Positions 34,906-43,878 of a DNA stretch of 64,000 bases are shown piece after piece. The stretch covers positions 98,692 through 162,691 of the forward strand of contig NZ_JAFUAG010000003.1 of NCBI RefSeq assembly GCF_017464355.1, written 5' to 3'. This DNA is from Ruminococcus sp. (GTDB taxonomy: Bacteria > Bacillota > Clostridia > Oscillospirales > Ruminococcaceae). The number at the start of each line of letters is the position of its first letter. Position 1 is the first letter of the stretch. The position numbers and the translations under genes were made by a program. Under the pieces are notes generated by a model. The model saw nothing but the letters and a program-made list of their open reading frames with translations, searched no databases and was not told where the DNA came from.

Positions 34906-37306
34906 TCTGCCCCTCCTCTCCCACTTCGCCGCCTAACAGCGAAAGCATATCAAGTATAATGGTCATGCTGCCGTCACCCAGTATGGAGCAGCCTGCCAGC
35001 CCCGCCTCTTTCAGGTGCAGCCCGTCCAGCAGCGGCGAAAAAGGCTTTACCACCACCTGCTGGTCGCAGACTATCCTGTCTGCCAGCAGCACGGCCTCGT
35101 ACTGCCCCTCACGGCAGTATATGCATATGCCCTTGGTGGGGTCTGTCACCTCGGTGGAAAGCTGCAGCTTGTCCCCCAGCCTTATCAGCGGGAAGCACCT
35201 GTCTCTCAGGTACACGAACTCGTGTCCCTCAGGGTCGGTGATAAGGTTCTCTTCCTTGCAGGAGAAAGCCTCCCTTACCGAAGCCGCAGGTATGGATATG
35301 CTGCTGTCCCCGATGTCAACGCTCAGCACATCAACTATTGAGAGCGAAAGGGGTATGCGTATGGTGAAGGTACTGCCCTTGCCCAGCTTTGAGGAAACTA
35401 TAAGCTTGCCCCCGACCTTCTCTATGTTCTGCTTTACCACGTCCATGCCCACGCCTCGGCCGCTGTACTGCGTTACCTGCTCGTTGGTGGAAAATCCTGC
35501 CGCCACCACAAAGTTGAATATCTCTTTCTCGGTGTACTCGCTCTCGGGCTTGGTCAGCATACCGTTCTTCTTGGCCTTTGCCAGTATCTTCGCCGCGTCC
35601 ATGCCCGCACCGTTGTCCTTGCATGATATAACTACCTCGTTGGACTCATACCCCGCACTCAGCGTTACCGTGGGGGCATTGGTCTTGCCCGCGGCCGCAC
35701 GCTCCTCGGGAGTCTCTATGCCGTGATCCACCGCATTCCTCACGATATGCATAAGCGGGTCGCCCAGCATATCCACTATGGACTTGTCCACCTCCGTGTC
35801 CTCCCCGCGGAAGACCAGCGTGGCATTCTTTTTCAGGGTGTTGTTCATGTCACGGACAACTCTGTTCATCTTCTGGAAAGCCGTCGATACAGGCACCATT
35901 CGCAGTGACATCACCACGTCCTGCAATTCGTCCGTCAGCTTTTTCAGCTCTCTGGAACTCTTGTTGAACCTGTCGAGCCTGGTCTCCAGCCCCCTCAGGT
36001 CAGGGGAAGATGTCACCGAGCTTTCGGTTATTACTATCTCTGATACCAGGTCAAGGAGCCTGTCCAGCTTTTCCAGCTTTACGGTCAGCAGGCTCTGCTC
36101 CTTTTTGGGAGCCTTGGCAGCCTGCTTTTTAGGCTCCTCAGCCTTCTTCGCAGGCTCTTCCTTCACCTCCGCCTTTTCTTCCTGCTTTTCCTCCCCGGCA
36201 GGCGCCTGAACCTTCGCAGGCTTCTTCACAGGCAAGGCGCTCTCCACATTAATGCCGCTGTCCAGCAGCTTTTCCACCGCATTGGTGTCGTCGGTCATCA
36301 GCTTTATGTAAAGCCCGTCTTTCTTGATAGCGTCATCTGCCCCGTCATCGTCCATGTCCGCAGGCACCGTCCTGCATACCTCCGCAAAGGCACCCAGCTT
36401 TCTCAGCAGCACTATGGCTCTCGCCGAGGGCATAGCGCAGTTCTCGCTGTAGATAACGTGGTAGGTCAGCATATCCTCAGGATCCTCAGGCAGAAATACC
36501 CCTGCGGGTATGACTGCCTCCTGCTTAGCAGGCGCAGCCGAAGTCTGTGCCTTTAACATCTCAGGGGTGAACAGCTCAAAGCTCTCCACATTCAGCCCCG
36601 AGGCCAGCACCTTTTCCACCGCAGCCCTGTCATCTGTCACCAGCTTGATGAACAGCCCCGCCGCCTTTATTTTGCCGTCAGCACTGTCATCGTCCATGTC
36701 AGGGGGTATGGTGCGGCAGACCTCCGCCACAGCCCCAAGCTTCCTGAAAAGCACTATGGCTCTCGCCGAGGGCATCTCGCAGCTGTCCGCATAGGTGAGC
36801 TTGTAGGTGAACATATCCGCAGGCTCGTTATCATCAAAAATGTCCGCAGGAAGCCCCCCGTCTTCCCCCGCAGGGGCTTCACCCTCCCCCTTGAAAAAAG
36901 CCGCCAGAGCGTGTATGTCGTTTATCAGCCCCGAGAAATCCGTCAGGGGCTTGTCCTCGTCCGTCAGGTCCTCCAGCTCGCCCTTAAGCGCGTCACTGCT
37001 CTTGTAAAGCAGGTCGAACAGGGCAGACTTGTCCGTCTGCACATAGGTCTTCTCCCTGATTATGTAGAACATATCCTCCATGGCATGAGCCAGCGTAGAC
37101 ATATTCTGCAGACCCATCATGGCTGCCGAACCCTTTATGGTGTGCATGGTACGGAATATCTCCGCAATGTCAGTCTCCTCGATGAGCGCTATCTCCTCAG
37201 CCTGCTCAGCCCTCATGAGTATCTCATCAAGGTTCTCCAGAAGTTCCCCTGTCTCAAATAGAAAGGTATCAAGCATACCCTCCATGCTCTCGTCAAATTT
37301 TGGCAT
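34898..37306 (-). CDS. cheA: Chemotaxis histidine kinase CheA with duplicated P2-like segment
   Basis: The 802-residue kinase has an Hpt domain with the phosphorylated His in FRTMHTIKGSAAMMGL (about residue 55). Two similar P2-like units follow, at about residues 164-245 and 278-357, each with EMPSARAIVL or AMPSARAIVL, then FRKLGA/LRKLGA, AEVCRT and DMDDD. A Lys/Glu/Ala/Pro linker covers 360-400. The dimerisation helix, ATPase domain (MHIVRNAVDHGIETPEE, CKDNGAGMD, GRGVGMDVVKQNIEK) and CheW-like P5 domain come next. The paired P2 units look like an internal duplication. The gene is 27 bases downstream of an unknown gene in the same operon. Confidence 0.93.
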   Translation of the reverse strand: MPKFDESMEGMLDTFLFETGELLENLDEILMRAEQAEEIALIEETDIAEIFRTMHTIKGSAAMMGLQNMSTLAHAMEDMFYIIREKTYVQTDKSALFDLLYKSSDALKGELEDLTDEDKPLTDFSGLINDIHALAAFFKGEGEAPAGEDGGLPADIFDDNEPADMFTYKLTYADSCEMPSARAIVLFRKLGAVAEVCRTIPPDMDDDSADGKIKAAGLFIKLVTDDRAAVEKVLASGLNVESFELFTPEMLKAQTSAAPAKQEAVIPAGVFLPEDPEDMLTYHVIYSENCAMPSARAIVLLRKLGAFAEVCRTVPADMDDDGADDAIKKDGLYIKLMTDDTNAVEKLLDSGINVESALPVKKPAKVQAPAGEEKQEEKAEVKEEPAKKAEEPKKQAAKAPKKEQSLLTVKLEKLDRLLDLVSEIVITESSVTSSPDLRGLETRLDRFNKSSRELKKLTDELQDVVMSLRMVPVSTAFQKMNRVVRDMNNTLKKNATLVFRGEDTEVDKSIVDMLGDPLMHIVRNAVDHGIETPEERAAAGKTNAPTVTLSAGYESNEVVISCKDNGAGMDAAKILAKAKKNGMLTKPESEYTEKEIFNFVVAAGFSTNEQVTQYSGRGVGMDVVKQNIEKVGGKLIVSSKLGKGSTFTIRIPLSLSIVDVLSVDIGDSSISIPAASVREAFSCKEENLITDPEGHEFVYLRDRCFPLIRLGDKLQLSTEVTDPTKGICIYCREGQYEAVLLADRIVCDQQVVVKPFSPLLDGLHLKEAGLAGCSILGDGSMTIILDMLSLLGGEVGEEGQNG

Positions 37307-37332
37307 CGATCCTCACCGCCTGTCCTCTTAAA

Positions 37333-37734
37333 CTATATGGAACCAAACCATTCCTCCGCAAATCTGTCCTGTGCCATGCTGTCAGGAAATTCCGTCATGG
37401 CCGTTTCCATGAATATCCATACCGCATCGGTCAGGGCAGGCTTACGGCCTTTCATCACCAGGTATACCCTGTCACTGCCCGCCAGCATACCCGATTGCAC
37501 AGCGTTTGTCATCGCACCTGCACAGCACATTCCGTAGCCGCCTTTCAGCAGGTCATCTCTCAGCTTTTTAAATGCCGTGAAGTTGTCCTCGTCCTCTCCC
37601 GAAAACTCCATTCCCTCCACCTCAGCCCTGTAGGCTATCGTCTGCCCGTTGTCCCTCTGCCATACCGAGGTATCGATATACCCCGCAGTACCAAGCCTTT
37701 TCAGGCTGACCTCGTATTCTTCTATCTCTTCCAT
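37333..37734 (-). CDS. Hypothetical protein in the cheA operon
   Basis: A 133-residue soluble protein with no recognised domain. It begins MEEIEEYEVSLKRLGTAGYI and contains the Cys pair GMCCAGAMTNAVQSG. It overlaps the end of the unknown gene upstream by 13 bases and precedes cheA by 27 bases, so cotranscription with cheA is likely. No link to chemotaxis can be shown from its sequence. Confidence 0.65.
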   Translation of the reverse strand: MEEIEEYEVSLKRLGTAGYIDTSVWQRDNGQTIAYRAEVEGMEFSGEDEDNFTAFKKLRDDLLKGGYGMCCAGAMTNAVQSGMLAGSDRVYLVMKGRKPALTDAVWIFMETAMTEFPDSMAQDRFAEEWFGSI

Positions 37735-38597
37735 ATGCTTTCCTCCCGATCCGTGGCCGAAGCCAGCATTACCACAAAACTGTCAGCCGCCCTGTCATAT
37801 ACCGATACGCACAGGCAACCCCGCCATTCCTTGCTCTCATCAAAATAGTCAGACCAGTCACAGCTCCAGCTGTAGACCTCCAGTGTCTGTGCCCCCATGG
37901 GGAACAGCACCTTGTTCAGCCTGTCAAAGTCCTCCCGCGTCAGGCCGTTCCCGCAGGGCGGGTCATAAAAAGCGAACCGGTAGCTTTTGGCCGTGCACGA
38001 CCACGAACCGTCGTCTCGGGGCTCCGTGTTCCATGGCCGCACTGTATCGCCAAGCAGCCTGTCTGCTGAAAACTCTGTTCCCCGCAAAAGGGAAGTGTCA
38101 CAGCTGTATCCTACGCCGCCCTCAGCCTTTTGCTTATTGCTTTCCTGCTCCAGGGCAAAAAGCACCGCGTCACGGTGGGACTTCTCTCCCTGATAAGGCT
38201 CCAGCCCCCGCATTGTGTGATAAGCAATAACGCAGTCTTCATACTCTTCAAGCAGCCTGTTCACAGCAGGTATCACCACAGGGGACATCTTCCCCCGCTT
38301 GTCCCTGTCCTGCACCACCAGACTTTTCTCCACCTCAAAACGGCTCATACCCTCCTCGTCCTCCAGACCGTCAGGGTACGCAAGGTCAATGAGGTAATAG
38401 TCTTCATGCTCCTCTTCTATAAAACACCCCGCAGCCCCCTCGCAGGGTACGGCTGCGTCCTCCTCTGCCGTGAAAACAGGCAGCTTGTCCAGCAGCAGGT
38501 GTTCCTTCCCGTATCGGTCGCAGAACCTTGCCTGCGCAAAGTCAGGCTGGCTGCCGCTGCTTATGATCCCTGTCAGGGTAACTTTCAGTGAAGTCAT
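37722..38597 (-). CDS. Hypothetical protein
   Basis: A 291-residue acidic protein without signal peptide or membrane helices. It contains many aromatic and Cys residues near the C-terminus (VYSWSCDWSDYFDESKEW). No family recognised. RBS GGAGAAA precedes its ATG, and it lies 49 bases after the PH-domain gene. It overlaps the next gene by 13 bases. Confidence 0.65.
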   Translation of the reverse strand: MTSLKVTLTGIISSGSQPDFAQARFCDRYGKEHLLLDKLPVFTAEEDAAVPCEGAAGCFIEEEHEDYYLIDLAYPDGLEDEEGMSRFEVEKSLVVQDRDKRGKMSPVVIPAVNRLLEEYEDCVIAYHTMRGLEPYQGEKSHRDAVLFALEQESNKQKAEGGVGYSCDTSLLRGTEFSADRLLGDTVRPWNTEPRDDGSWSCTAKSYRFAFYDPPCGNGLTREDFDRLNKVLFPMGAQTLEVYSWSCDWSDYFDESKEWRGCLCVSVYDRAADSFVVMLASATDREESIWKR

Positions 38598-38646
38598 GTT
38601 TTCTCCTTATAGTTGTCGTTTACGCATCGCTTTTTTTCAAAGATCC

Positions 38647-40167
38647 TCAGACCGTTTCAGCCTGTTCCTCATTCTCCCACAGCCCCGCATTCTCCATGGC
38701 TGCCGTCAGTGCCTTGTAGTTCAGCCCCTTGACGATGTGGCAGCTCGAGCTCTCCGCCGCAGTGTACACCAGCAGGTTGCAGGTGCCGTACATACGCTGC
38801 ATGGGGTTGCGGGTAAGCTTTATCTTGCTTATCCTGTCAAGACTTATGGCCGTCCGATGAAAACGGTAGAACGTGCAGTAGGAAAGTACGCAGTGTCCCC
38901 CCTCAAAGCCCACCGCCGTGTTGAAAGCCGCAGTGGCCTTAACGATGACCAGCCATACCAGCGGTATTATGGATATCACCGCCAGATTTGTCAGGGCGCT
39001 CTTCCAGTCGGGTATGGTCTTCACCACCAGCTCGAACTGGGGTATCAGCCAACACAGTACCTCGTAAAGCCCCCAGGGCAGCAGGCAGAACACCAGCGGC
39101 AAAGTCACAAAGACCCTCAGGTCAGCAAGCCCCGTCCGCACATCATACCTCACCTTGGGCACCCCCGGCATAAGCAGCTTCACCGAGGTGTTTGCCGCCC
39201 TGTTGGTGGTCACGGGCACCAGCGCCGAAAGCTCCAGCCTTCGCTTGCCGTAGCCCGTGCAGTGTACCTGCACCGAGCATATCCCGAAAAGCTTCATCAG
39301 CATGGATTGCTGATAGTCAATATAGTTTATCCTGTCCCTCATTATGATGTGCCGCCGCTTGGTGCCCTTGCCGCTGCTTATCAGCAGCATATCCGCACAT
39401 CTGGTGCAGCTGAATCCCCAGTGCCTCATCAGGTTCGATACGAATGAGACCAGCCAGCTGCTCGCCACTATAAGTCCCGCTACTATGAGGTACTTGGGTA
39501 TGTGTATGGTTAGCTTTTCCAGCTCACTGTTCACCCTCGCCAGAAATTCCTCCTCTATCTCACGGCCCACAATGCGGTATGCCTGGTAGATAAAGGTCAG
39601 CGTCAGCAGCATTCCCGACAGGGTCGAGGAAAACAGCAGCGAAAATATGACCAGGCTCTTCTTCTGGGAATTGTATATATATTTGGGCTTGCTCCTGAAT
39701 TTCTGCGTGGCCAGCTCGTATATCCTGAAAGCCTGTTTCTGGCTGATATCCAGCCTTATATCCGTGCTTTGTATGCTCTTGGCGTCCGTGTCGATGTATA
39801 CTGTACACGCCCCCAGCAGCCTGAAAATGTACCCCTGGCACAGTGACATCGAAGACATCTCGCTGAAATATACCTTCGTCTTCTCTATGCCGAAATACCC
39901 CGTGTGGGCCACCACACTGTCTTCCTCTATCTCAAAATAGATGAACACCCACCGCAGTATGCCGTAGCCTATTATCACCGAAAGGGTCAGTATATCCACC
40001 CAGTTGGTCTTCACCCAGTTCTGGAAATTCTCAAACCTTGTGGCAATAAGGTACTTGGCCATGGGTATCAGCAGCAGCCACAGGTACCTGGCGATATACA
40101 TCAGTATTTTTACAGGGTGCTGCCGCCGCCTGAAAAAGCCCCTTATCCCCCTTATCTCGTCGTTCAT
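38647..40167 (-). CDS. YdbT-like membrane protein with bacterial PH domains
   Basis: A 506-residue membrane protein. Hydrophobic helices occur near residues 20-40 and 58-75, in the pair around 175-240, and near 340-400. Bacterial PH-like (bPH2) modules lie between them, for example FEIEEDSVVAHTGYFGIEKTKVYF and the later VGFEGGHCVLSYCTFYRFHRTA with LDRISKIKLTRNPMQR. The pairing with a small PH membrane protein upstream is the YdbS-YdbT arrangement of Bacillus. Cellular role is not well established. Its start overlaps the small gene's stop (ATGA). Confidence 0.8.
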   Translation of the reverse strand: MNDEIRGIRGFFRRRQHPVKILMYIARYLWLLLIPMAKYLIATRFENFQNWVKTNWVDILTLSVIIGYGILRWVFIYFEIEEDSVVAHTGYFGIEKTKVYFSEMSSMSLCQGYIFRLLGACTVYIDTDAKSIQSTDIRLDISQKQAFRIYELATQKFRSKPKYIYNSQKKSLVIFSLLFSSTLSGMLLTLTFIYQAYRIVGREIEEEFLARVNSELEKLTIHIPKYLIVAGLIVASSWLVSFVSNLMRHWGFSCTRCADMLLISSGKGTKRRHIIMRDRINYIDYQQSMLMKLFGICSVQVHCTGYGKRRLELSALVPVTTNRAANTSVKLLMPGVPKVRYDVRTGLADLRVFVTLPLVFCLLPWGLYEVLCWLIPQFELVVKTIPDWKSALTNLAVISIIPLVWLVIVKATAAFNTAVGFEGGHCVLSYCTFYRFHRTAISLDRISKIKLTRNPMQRMYGTCNLLVYTAAESSSCHIVKGLNYKALTAAMENAGLWENEEQAETV

Positions 40168-40637
40168 TTCCCACCTCTGCTCCTGATGGAATTGTTTACC
40201 AGCTCAGCTATCTCCTCTGCGTCCCGCCTGGATAGAAAAGGTATCACCAGCCGCGACCCCAGGGCATTCAGCACGATGAAGTTCATGCCCGTCAGCCGCC
40301 CCAAAGGCAGCAGTATGGAGGTCACTGATTTCACCGCCGAGGTCAGCATGAACTGCTTCGAGGTGATGACAAGGCCGCCCTTTGCGGTTATCTCCTTGCT
40401 GCTCACCGTGTACTGCGCCTTGTGGAAATAAAAGGGCAGCACCAGCACCGCAAACAGCGCCGCTATGACCCATACGGGCAGCAATACATAATAATCCGCA
40501 AAACCGCGGTAATCAGGCACAAATCTGTCTATCAGCTCCAGCACCAGATTGAGCGCAAATTTTATAAGCAGCAGTATGGCCCCCAGCAGTACATAAATAA
40601 GCACCAGCGGCCTCTTGGACAGCTTATATATCTTCAT
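40164..40637 (-). CDS. YdbS-like small membrane protein with PH domain
   Basis: A 157-residue protein with two N-terminal membrane helices (LVLIYVLLGAILLLIKFAL, then LLPVWVIAALFAVLVLPFYF). A bPH2 domain follows (YTVSSKEITAKGGLVITSKQ...RLTGMNFIVLNALG). Start chosen at MKIYKLSKRP, which has AAGGAGAAA upstream; the frame extends further upstream without an RBS. First gene of the probable operon that ends with cheA-cheW. Confidence 0.8.
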   Translation of the reverse strand: MKIYKLSKRPLVLIYVLLGAILLLIKFALNLVLELIDRFVPDYRGFADYYVLLPVWVIAALFAVLVLPFYFHKAQYTVSSKEITAKGGLVITSKQFMLTSAVKSVTSILLPLGRLTGMNFIVLNALGSRLVIPFLSRRDAEEIAELVNNSIRSRGGK

Positions 40638-40676
40638 ATCACTTTCTCCTTCTTGATACGCATTTTTCTTATGCAT

Positions 40677-40682
40677 ATCATA
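40677..40682 (-). promoter_or_regulatory. Extended -10 element before the PH-domain operon
   Basis: On the minus strand the sequence TGTGGTATGAT gives a TGn-TATGAT extended -10 box about 40 bases upstream of the first PH gene. No good -35 box is seen at 17 bases. Confidence 0.4.
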
Positions 40683-40833
40683 CCACACTATCATCGGGAT
40701 ATAAGCTGAAATCCGCCGTGACCCGCACAATAGTTATATATCATCAGTATAACACATTTTTTTAATATTTACAAGTGCAGCCGCAGAATTTCTTGTCTGC
40801 TGCCCCCGCCCCTGTCCCGCGGCCTTTTCCCTA

Positions 40834-40862
40834 TTGACATTTACTTACAGATGTGCTATAAT
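40834..40862 (+). promoter_or_regulatory. Promoter of metA
   Basis: TTGACA at 40,834-40,839 and TATAAT at 40,857-40,862 with a 17-base spacer, both perfect consensus. Confidence 0.9.
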
Positions 40863-40866
40863 ACAA

Positions 40867-40886
40867 ATATCATATTATTTTGATAT
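40867..40886. promoter_or_regulatory. Palindrome at the metA transcription start
   Basis: ATATCA-N8-TGATAT begins four bases after the -10 box, where a repressor could block initiation. Distinct from the LacI-type sites of the sulfur operons. Regulator unknown. Confidence 0.4.
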
Positions 40887-40923
40887 GAATACAATGAATT
40901 TTGAGAAACGGAGGAAAGTAATT

Positions 40924-41826
40924 ATGCCATTAAGATTAAAAGAGACACTTCCCGTCATCGAGAAGCTGAAAAAGGAAAACATTTTTGCCATGACAGAAGA
41001 ACGGGCAAAGCACCAGGATATCCGTGAACTGAAAATAGCCGTGCTGAACCTCATGCCCGACAAGGAGAACACCGAGCAGCAGCTGCTCAGGCTGCTTTCA
41101 AACTCTCCTCTGCAGATAGAGGTCACTTTCATAAGGCTGGTGACTCACCGCTACAAAAACACCTCCATGACCTACCTGATGAAGAACTACCAGCCCTTCT
41201 ACCAGATAGAGCATAAGTATTTCGACGGCCTTATCATCACAGGGGCGCCCGTTGAAAAGCTGGAATATGAAGATGTGGACTACTGGGGCGAATATACCTC
41301 CATACTTGAATGGTCAAGGATACACGTTACCTCGGTGCTGCACCTGTGCTGGGCTGCCCAGGCGGGGCTGTATTATCATTACGGGGTGCCCAAGTTCAAC
41401 TATGAGAAGAAGCTTTCGGGCATATACGAGCATACTGTCACCGATACCACCCACGAGCTGCTGCGGGGCTTCGATAAGAATTTCTATGCGCCCCATTCAC
41501 GCTACACGGGCATAAGCGCCGATGAGATAGCAAAGGTCCCCGAGCTTACTGTGCTGGCAGAGTCTGACATAACAGGCCCCTATATCATCACCGACGGCGG
41601 CAGCAATATCTTCGTGAACGGCCACCCCGAGTACGATCTCTACCGCCTGGCGGAGGAATATATCCGTGATACGGACAAGGGGCTGTCACCGGATATCCCC
41701 GCCAACTATTTCCCCGATGACGACCCCGACAAGGAACCCGTCAGCCGCTGGCTGTCAGCCTCGAGCCTGCTGTTCTCCAACTGGCTGAACTACTTCGTGT
41801 ATCAGATAACGCCCTATCAGTTTTGA
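40924..41826 (+). CDS. metA: Homoserine O-acetyltransferase (MetA family)
   Basis: Acylates homoserine as the first step of methionine synthesis. The 300-residue protein has the catalytic Cys142 in SVLHLCWAAQAG and His235/Glu237 in NGHPEYDLYRL. Position 111 is glutamate in ITGAPVEKLEYEDVDYW. In characterised MetA enzymes Glu111 goes with acetyl-CoA and Gly111 with succinyl-CoA, so O-acetylhomoserine is the predicted product, which is the substrate of the MetY-type enzyme encoded 12 kb away. The family is commonly annotated as succinyltransferase. Start ATG follows GAGGAAAG. Single-gene unit with its own promoter and terminator. Confidence 0.95.
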   Translation: MPLRLKETLPVIEKLKKENIFAMTEERAKHQDIRELKIAVLNLMPDKENTEQQLLRLLSNSPLQIEVTFIRLVTHRYKNTSMTYLMKNYQPFYQIEHKYFDGLIITGAPVEKLEYEDVDYWGEYTSILEWSRIHVTSVLHLCWAAQAGLYYHYGVPKFNYEKKLSGIYEHTVTDTTHELLRGFDKNFYAPHSRYTGISADEIAKVPELTVLAESDITGPYIITDGGSNIFVNGHPEYDLYRLAEEYIRDTDKGLSPDIPANYFPDDDPDKEPVSRWLSASSLLFSNWLNYFVYQITPYQF

Positions 41827-41840
41827 GGGATATAAAACAA

Positions 41841-41866
41841 CGGCAGCTGCGTGCTGCCGTTTTTTG
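41841..41866 (+). terminator. Terminator after metA
   Basis: CGGCAGC-TGCGT-GCTGCCG followed by six T. Confidence 0.93.
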
Positions 41867-41895
41867 TTGACTTATTCTTTGCTATCTGATATAAT
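41867..41895 (+). promoter_or_regulatory. Promoter of the HEAT-repeat-like gene
   Basis: TTGACT at 41,867-41,872 and TATAAT at 41,890-41,895, 17-base spacer, directly after the metA terminator. Confidence 0.85.
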
Positions 41896-41929
41896 ACATA
41901 CATATCACAGCAGAGAAAGGAGAACAGCT

Positions 41930-43483
41930 ATGAGTGATACTGCAAAGAAAACAGGCTATGCCAAGCATATAATAAAATGCTACAAAAAAGAGCTGAAATA
42001 CGGCATTTCAAAAAAGCTGATGTACAAGCTGACTTATTTGGACGACAGGACAAAGTATTACACAGACTCTCTCATGAAATACTGTGGCTTTCCCTATCTG
42101 TATTCAGCGCTGTTCCATGACCCTGATGAAGAAGATATAAAATACATAAGAAATATCGCCTATGATATCATGAGTTTTCATCACAGTGACCCTTTCTATG
42201 CGGAGATACTGATGAAGAAAGCCAATTACGAAAGCGGTTTTCCCGACTTTGATGAATGGGACAAGCTTGACCCAAAGGACTACTACGGCGGCGACCGTCC
42301 GCTGCTGGCAGCAGGCTCGGCTCACCCGAACGGATATGTCCGTGAACAGTGCCTGCGGCGGTGTATCAAGCACGACAATATGCTTGGTTTCATCATATAC
42401 CGCCTGAACGACCATGTACCTGAGGTGCGCAAAGCGACACGGGAGGTGCTGGAAGAATATCTCAGAAGACCCGACACGGAATGGGCGCTTATCAAGTCTG
42501 CACCGACCTATCTGGAATGTGTCAGGCGGAGAAAACGTGTATCGGGGGACGAGTCCTTCAGAACAGAGAAGCTGGACAGTCTGATACGCAAAGTTATCAC
42601 TGAAAATATCACAAAGCTGCCCACAACTGTATGCTGCAAGGCCTTTGAGATATATCCCGAGCTCCTTGATCGTGATAGGCTGGCTAAGGTATTTCACAGA
42701 GAAAGAAACGGCGAGCAGAGGGTAATGCTGGAACGGACATATATGCACTCCTCCCCTGAGCCCATACCCCGCGAGGTTCTGGATATGTTTATGGAGGACG
42801 AATACGAGGGCGTGCGCAGGGTCGCTTATGCATACCGCTTTGAGCATGAGGGCATATGGGAAGGCTTTGAAAAACTGCTTTGCTCAAAGTCCCGCAGGAT
42901 AAGGAAGTTTGCCGAACAGAAGCTTTCAGCAAGGGACTTTGATATAGCTGCCTACTGCCGTGAACACCTGCCTGATACAATGCTTGCCCTCTCCGATACG
43001 GGAACAAAGGAGGATATCCCCCTTATACGACCCTATCTCGATACCCACCCCTGTGAAGCCCTGACCGCCCTTGTCCGCCTTAAAGCCGAGGACACGGCTA
43101 AGCTTATATACGACCATATGCACAGCGAGGACAAAGCCGCCGCAAAGACAGCCTACTGCATTGCCAGAGATGTCGGGTGCTTTGACAGAGATATACTGCT
43201 CAGCATGATAAACAGCGAAACAGACACGGTGATACAGTGGCATGAGATATGTCTGCTGACAAGGGAGGGCGTATGGCAGGTAATGCCCCACCTTATACGT
43301 TTTGCAAGAAAGTATCCCAAACAGAACATAGATATCATTTATCTTATCAAAAAAAATCTTGGCAATAAAGTCAGGCTGCCTGCCCGGCTCAATAATGAGA
43401 TACAGCAGGCGCTCAGAGAAAACTGCGGCAAGGGCATACCTGTTGAGGTAAACAACCGCATATTCTTTGCTATCAGCGGATAA
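41930..43483 (+). CDS. Helical-repeat protein of unknown function
   Basis: A 517-residue cytoplasmic protein made of consecutive helix pairs resembling HEAT repeats, for example GYVREQCLRRCIKH, PEVRKATREVLEEYLRR, EGVRRVAYAYRFEHEGIW and SRRIRKFAEQKLSARD. Such repeats usually form protein- or nucleic-acid-binding scaffolds. No catalytic motif is seen. Own promoter, RBS AAAGGAGA and a bidirectional terminator make it monocistronic. It is convergent with the nitrogenase-like operon, and a shared function is not implied. Confidence 0.75.
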   Translation: MSDTAKKTGYAKHIIKCYKKELKYGISKKLMYKLTYLDDRTKYYTDSLMKYCGFPYLYSALFHDPDEEDIKYIRNIAYDIMSFHHSDPFYAEILMKKANYESGFPDFDEWDKLDPKDYYGGDRPLLAAGSAHPNGYVREQCLRRCIKHDNMLGFIIYRLNDHVPEVRKATREVLEEYLRRPDTEWALIKSAPTYLECVRRRKRVSGDESFRTEKLDSLIRKVITENITKLPTTVCCKAFEIYPELLDRDRLAKVFHRERNGEQRVMLERTYMHSSPEPIPREVLDMFMEDEYEGVRRVAYAYRFEHEGIWEGFEKLLCSKSRRIRKFAEQKLSARDFDIAAYCREHLPDTMLALSDTGTKEDIPLIRPYLDTHPCEALTALVRLKAEDTAKLIYDHMHSEDKAAAKTAYCIARDVGCFDRDILLSMINSETDTVIQWHEICLLTREGVWQVMPHLIRFARKYPKQNIDIIYLIKKNLGNKVRLPARLNNEIQQALRENCGKGIPVEVNNRIFFAISG

Positions 43484-43529
43484 AAAATGAGCTTCCGAAA
43501 ACTCAGTGTTTTCGGAAGCTTTGATTTTA
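43484..43529. terminator. Bidirectional terminator
   Basis: Perfect 13-bp stem AGCTTCCGAAAAC / GTTTTCGGAAGCT with loop TCAGT. T-rich tails flank it on both strands (TTGATTTT on plus, six T on minus), ending the helical-repeat gene and the nif-like operon. Confidence 0.92.
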
Positions 43530-43859
43530 GACTATCCTGTCCGCTATGAACTTTTTAAGCACCCCGTCGATGCTGCCGCTGACCTCGAAGACACGCACGC
43601 CCCTTTCGATGAGGTATGCTGCTGCGCCCTCGCCTATCTTCTGCACCAGCAGCGCATCGCAGTCAGAGAGCAGCTCTATTATCTTGTCGAAACGGGTGGT
43701 GTCATGTCCCAGCCTTTGCTGACAGACAGCCACTGCGTCCCGCACCTCGGTGAAAACATAGTCCTCTTCGCCAAGCTCGTATACACGGAAGAATTTTGCG
43801 TGCCCGAAATGCTCGTTCACTGTAAAGCCGTCGCCTGTGGCCACTGCAACTTTTGCCAT
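43527..43859 (-). CDS. NifX/NafY-family cofactor-binding protein
   Basis: A 110-residue member of the dinitrogenase iron-molybdenum cofactor family, which carries FeS cofactor precursors such as NifB-co. It begins AKVAVATGDGFTVNEHFGHAKFFRVYE, with the His-containing segment typical of the family, and ends with EVSGSIDGVLKKF. Start at 43,859 is nine bases from AAAGGA; two upstream ATGs are too close to it. Last gene after the NifK-like gene, 19 bases away. Confidence 0.88.
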   Translation of the reverse strand: MAKVAVATGDGFTVNEHFGHAKFFRVYELGEEDYVFTEVRDAVAVCQQRLGHDTTRFDKIIELLSDCDALLVQKIGEGAAAYLIERGVRVFEVSGSIDGVLKKFIADRIV

Positions 43860-43878
43860 TGTCATCATTCCTTTGCGC

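Noticed and set aside
40740-40923. SAM riboswitch or T-box upstream of metA (also considered for metY and the MccB-like gene)
   Set aside because: None of the conserved core segments of SAM-I, SAM-II or T-box leaders is seen, and the 5' UTRs are short.
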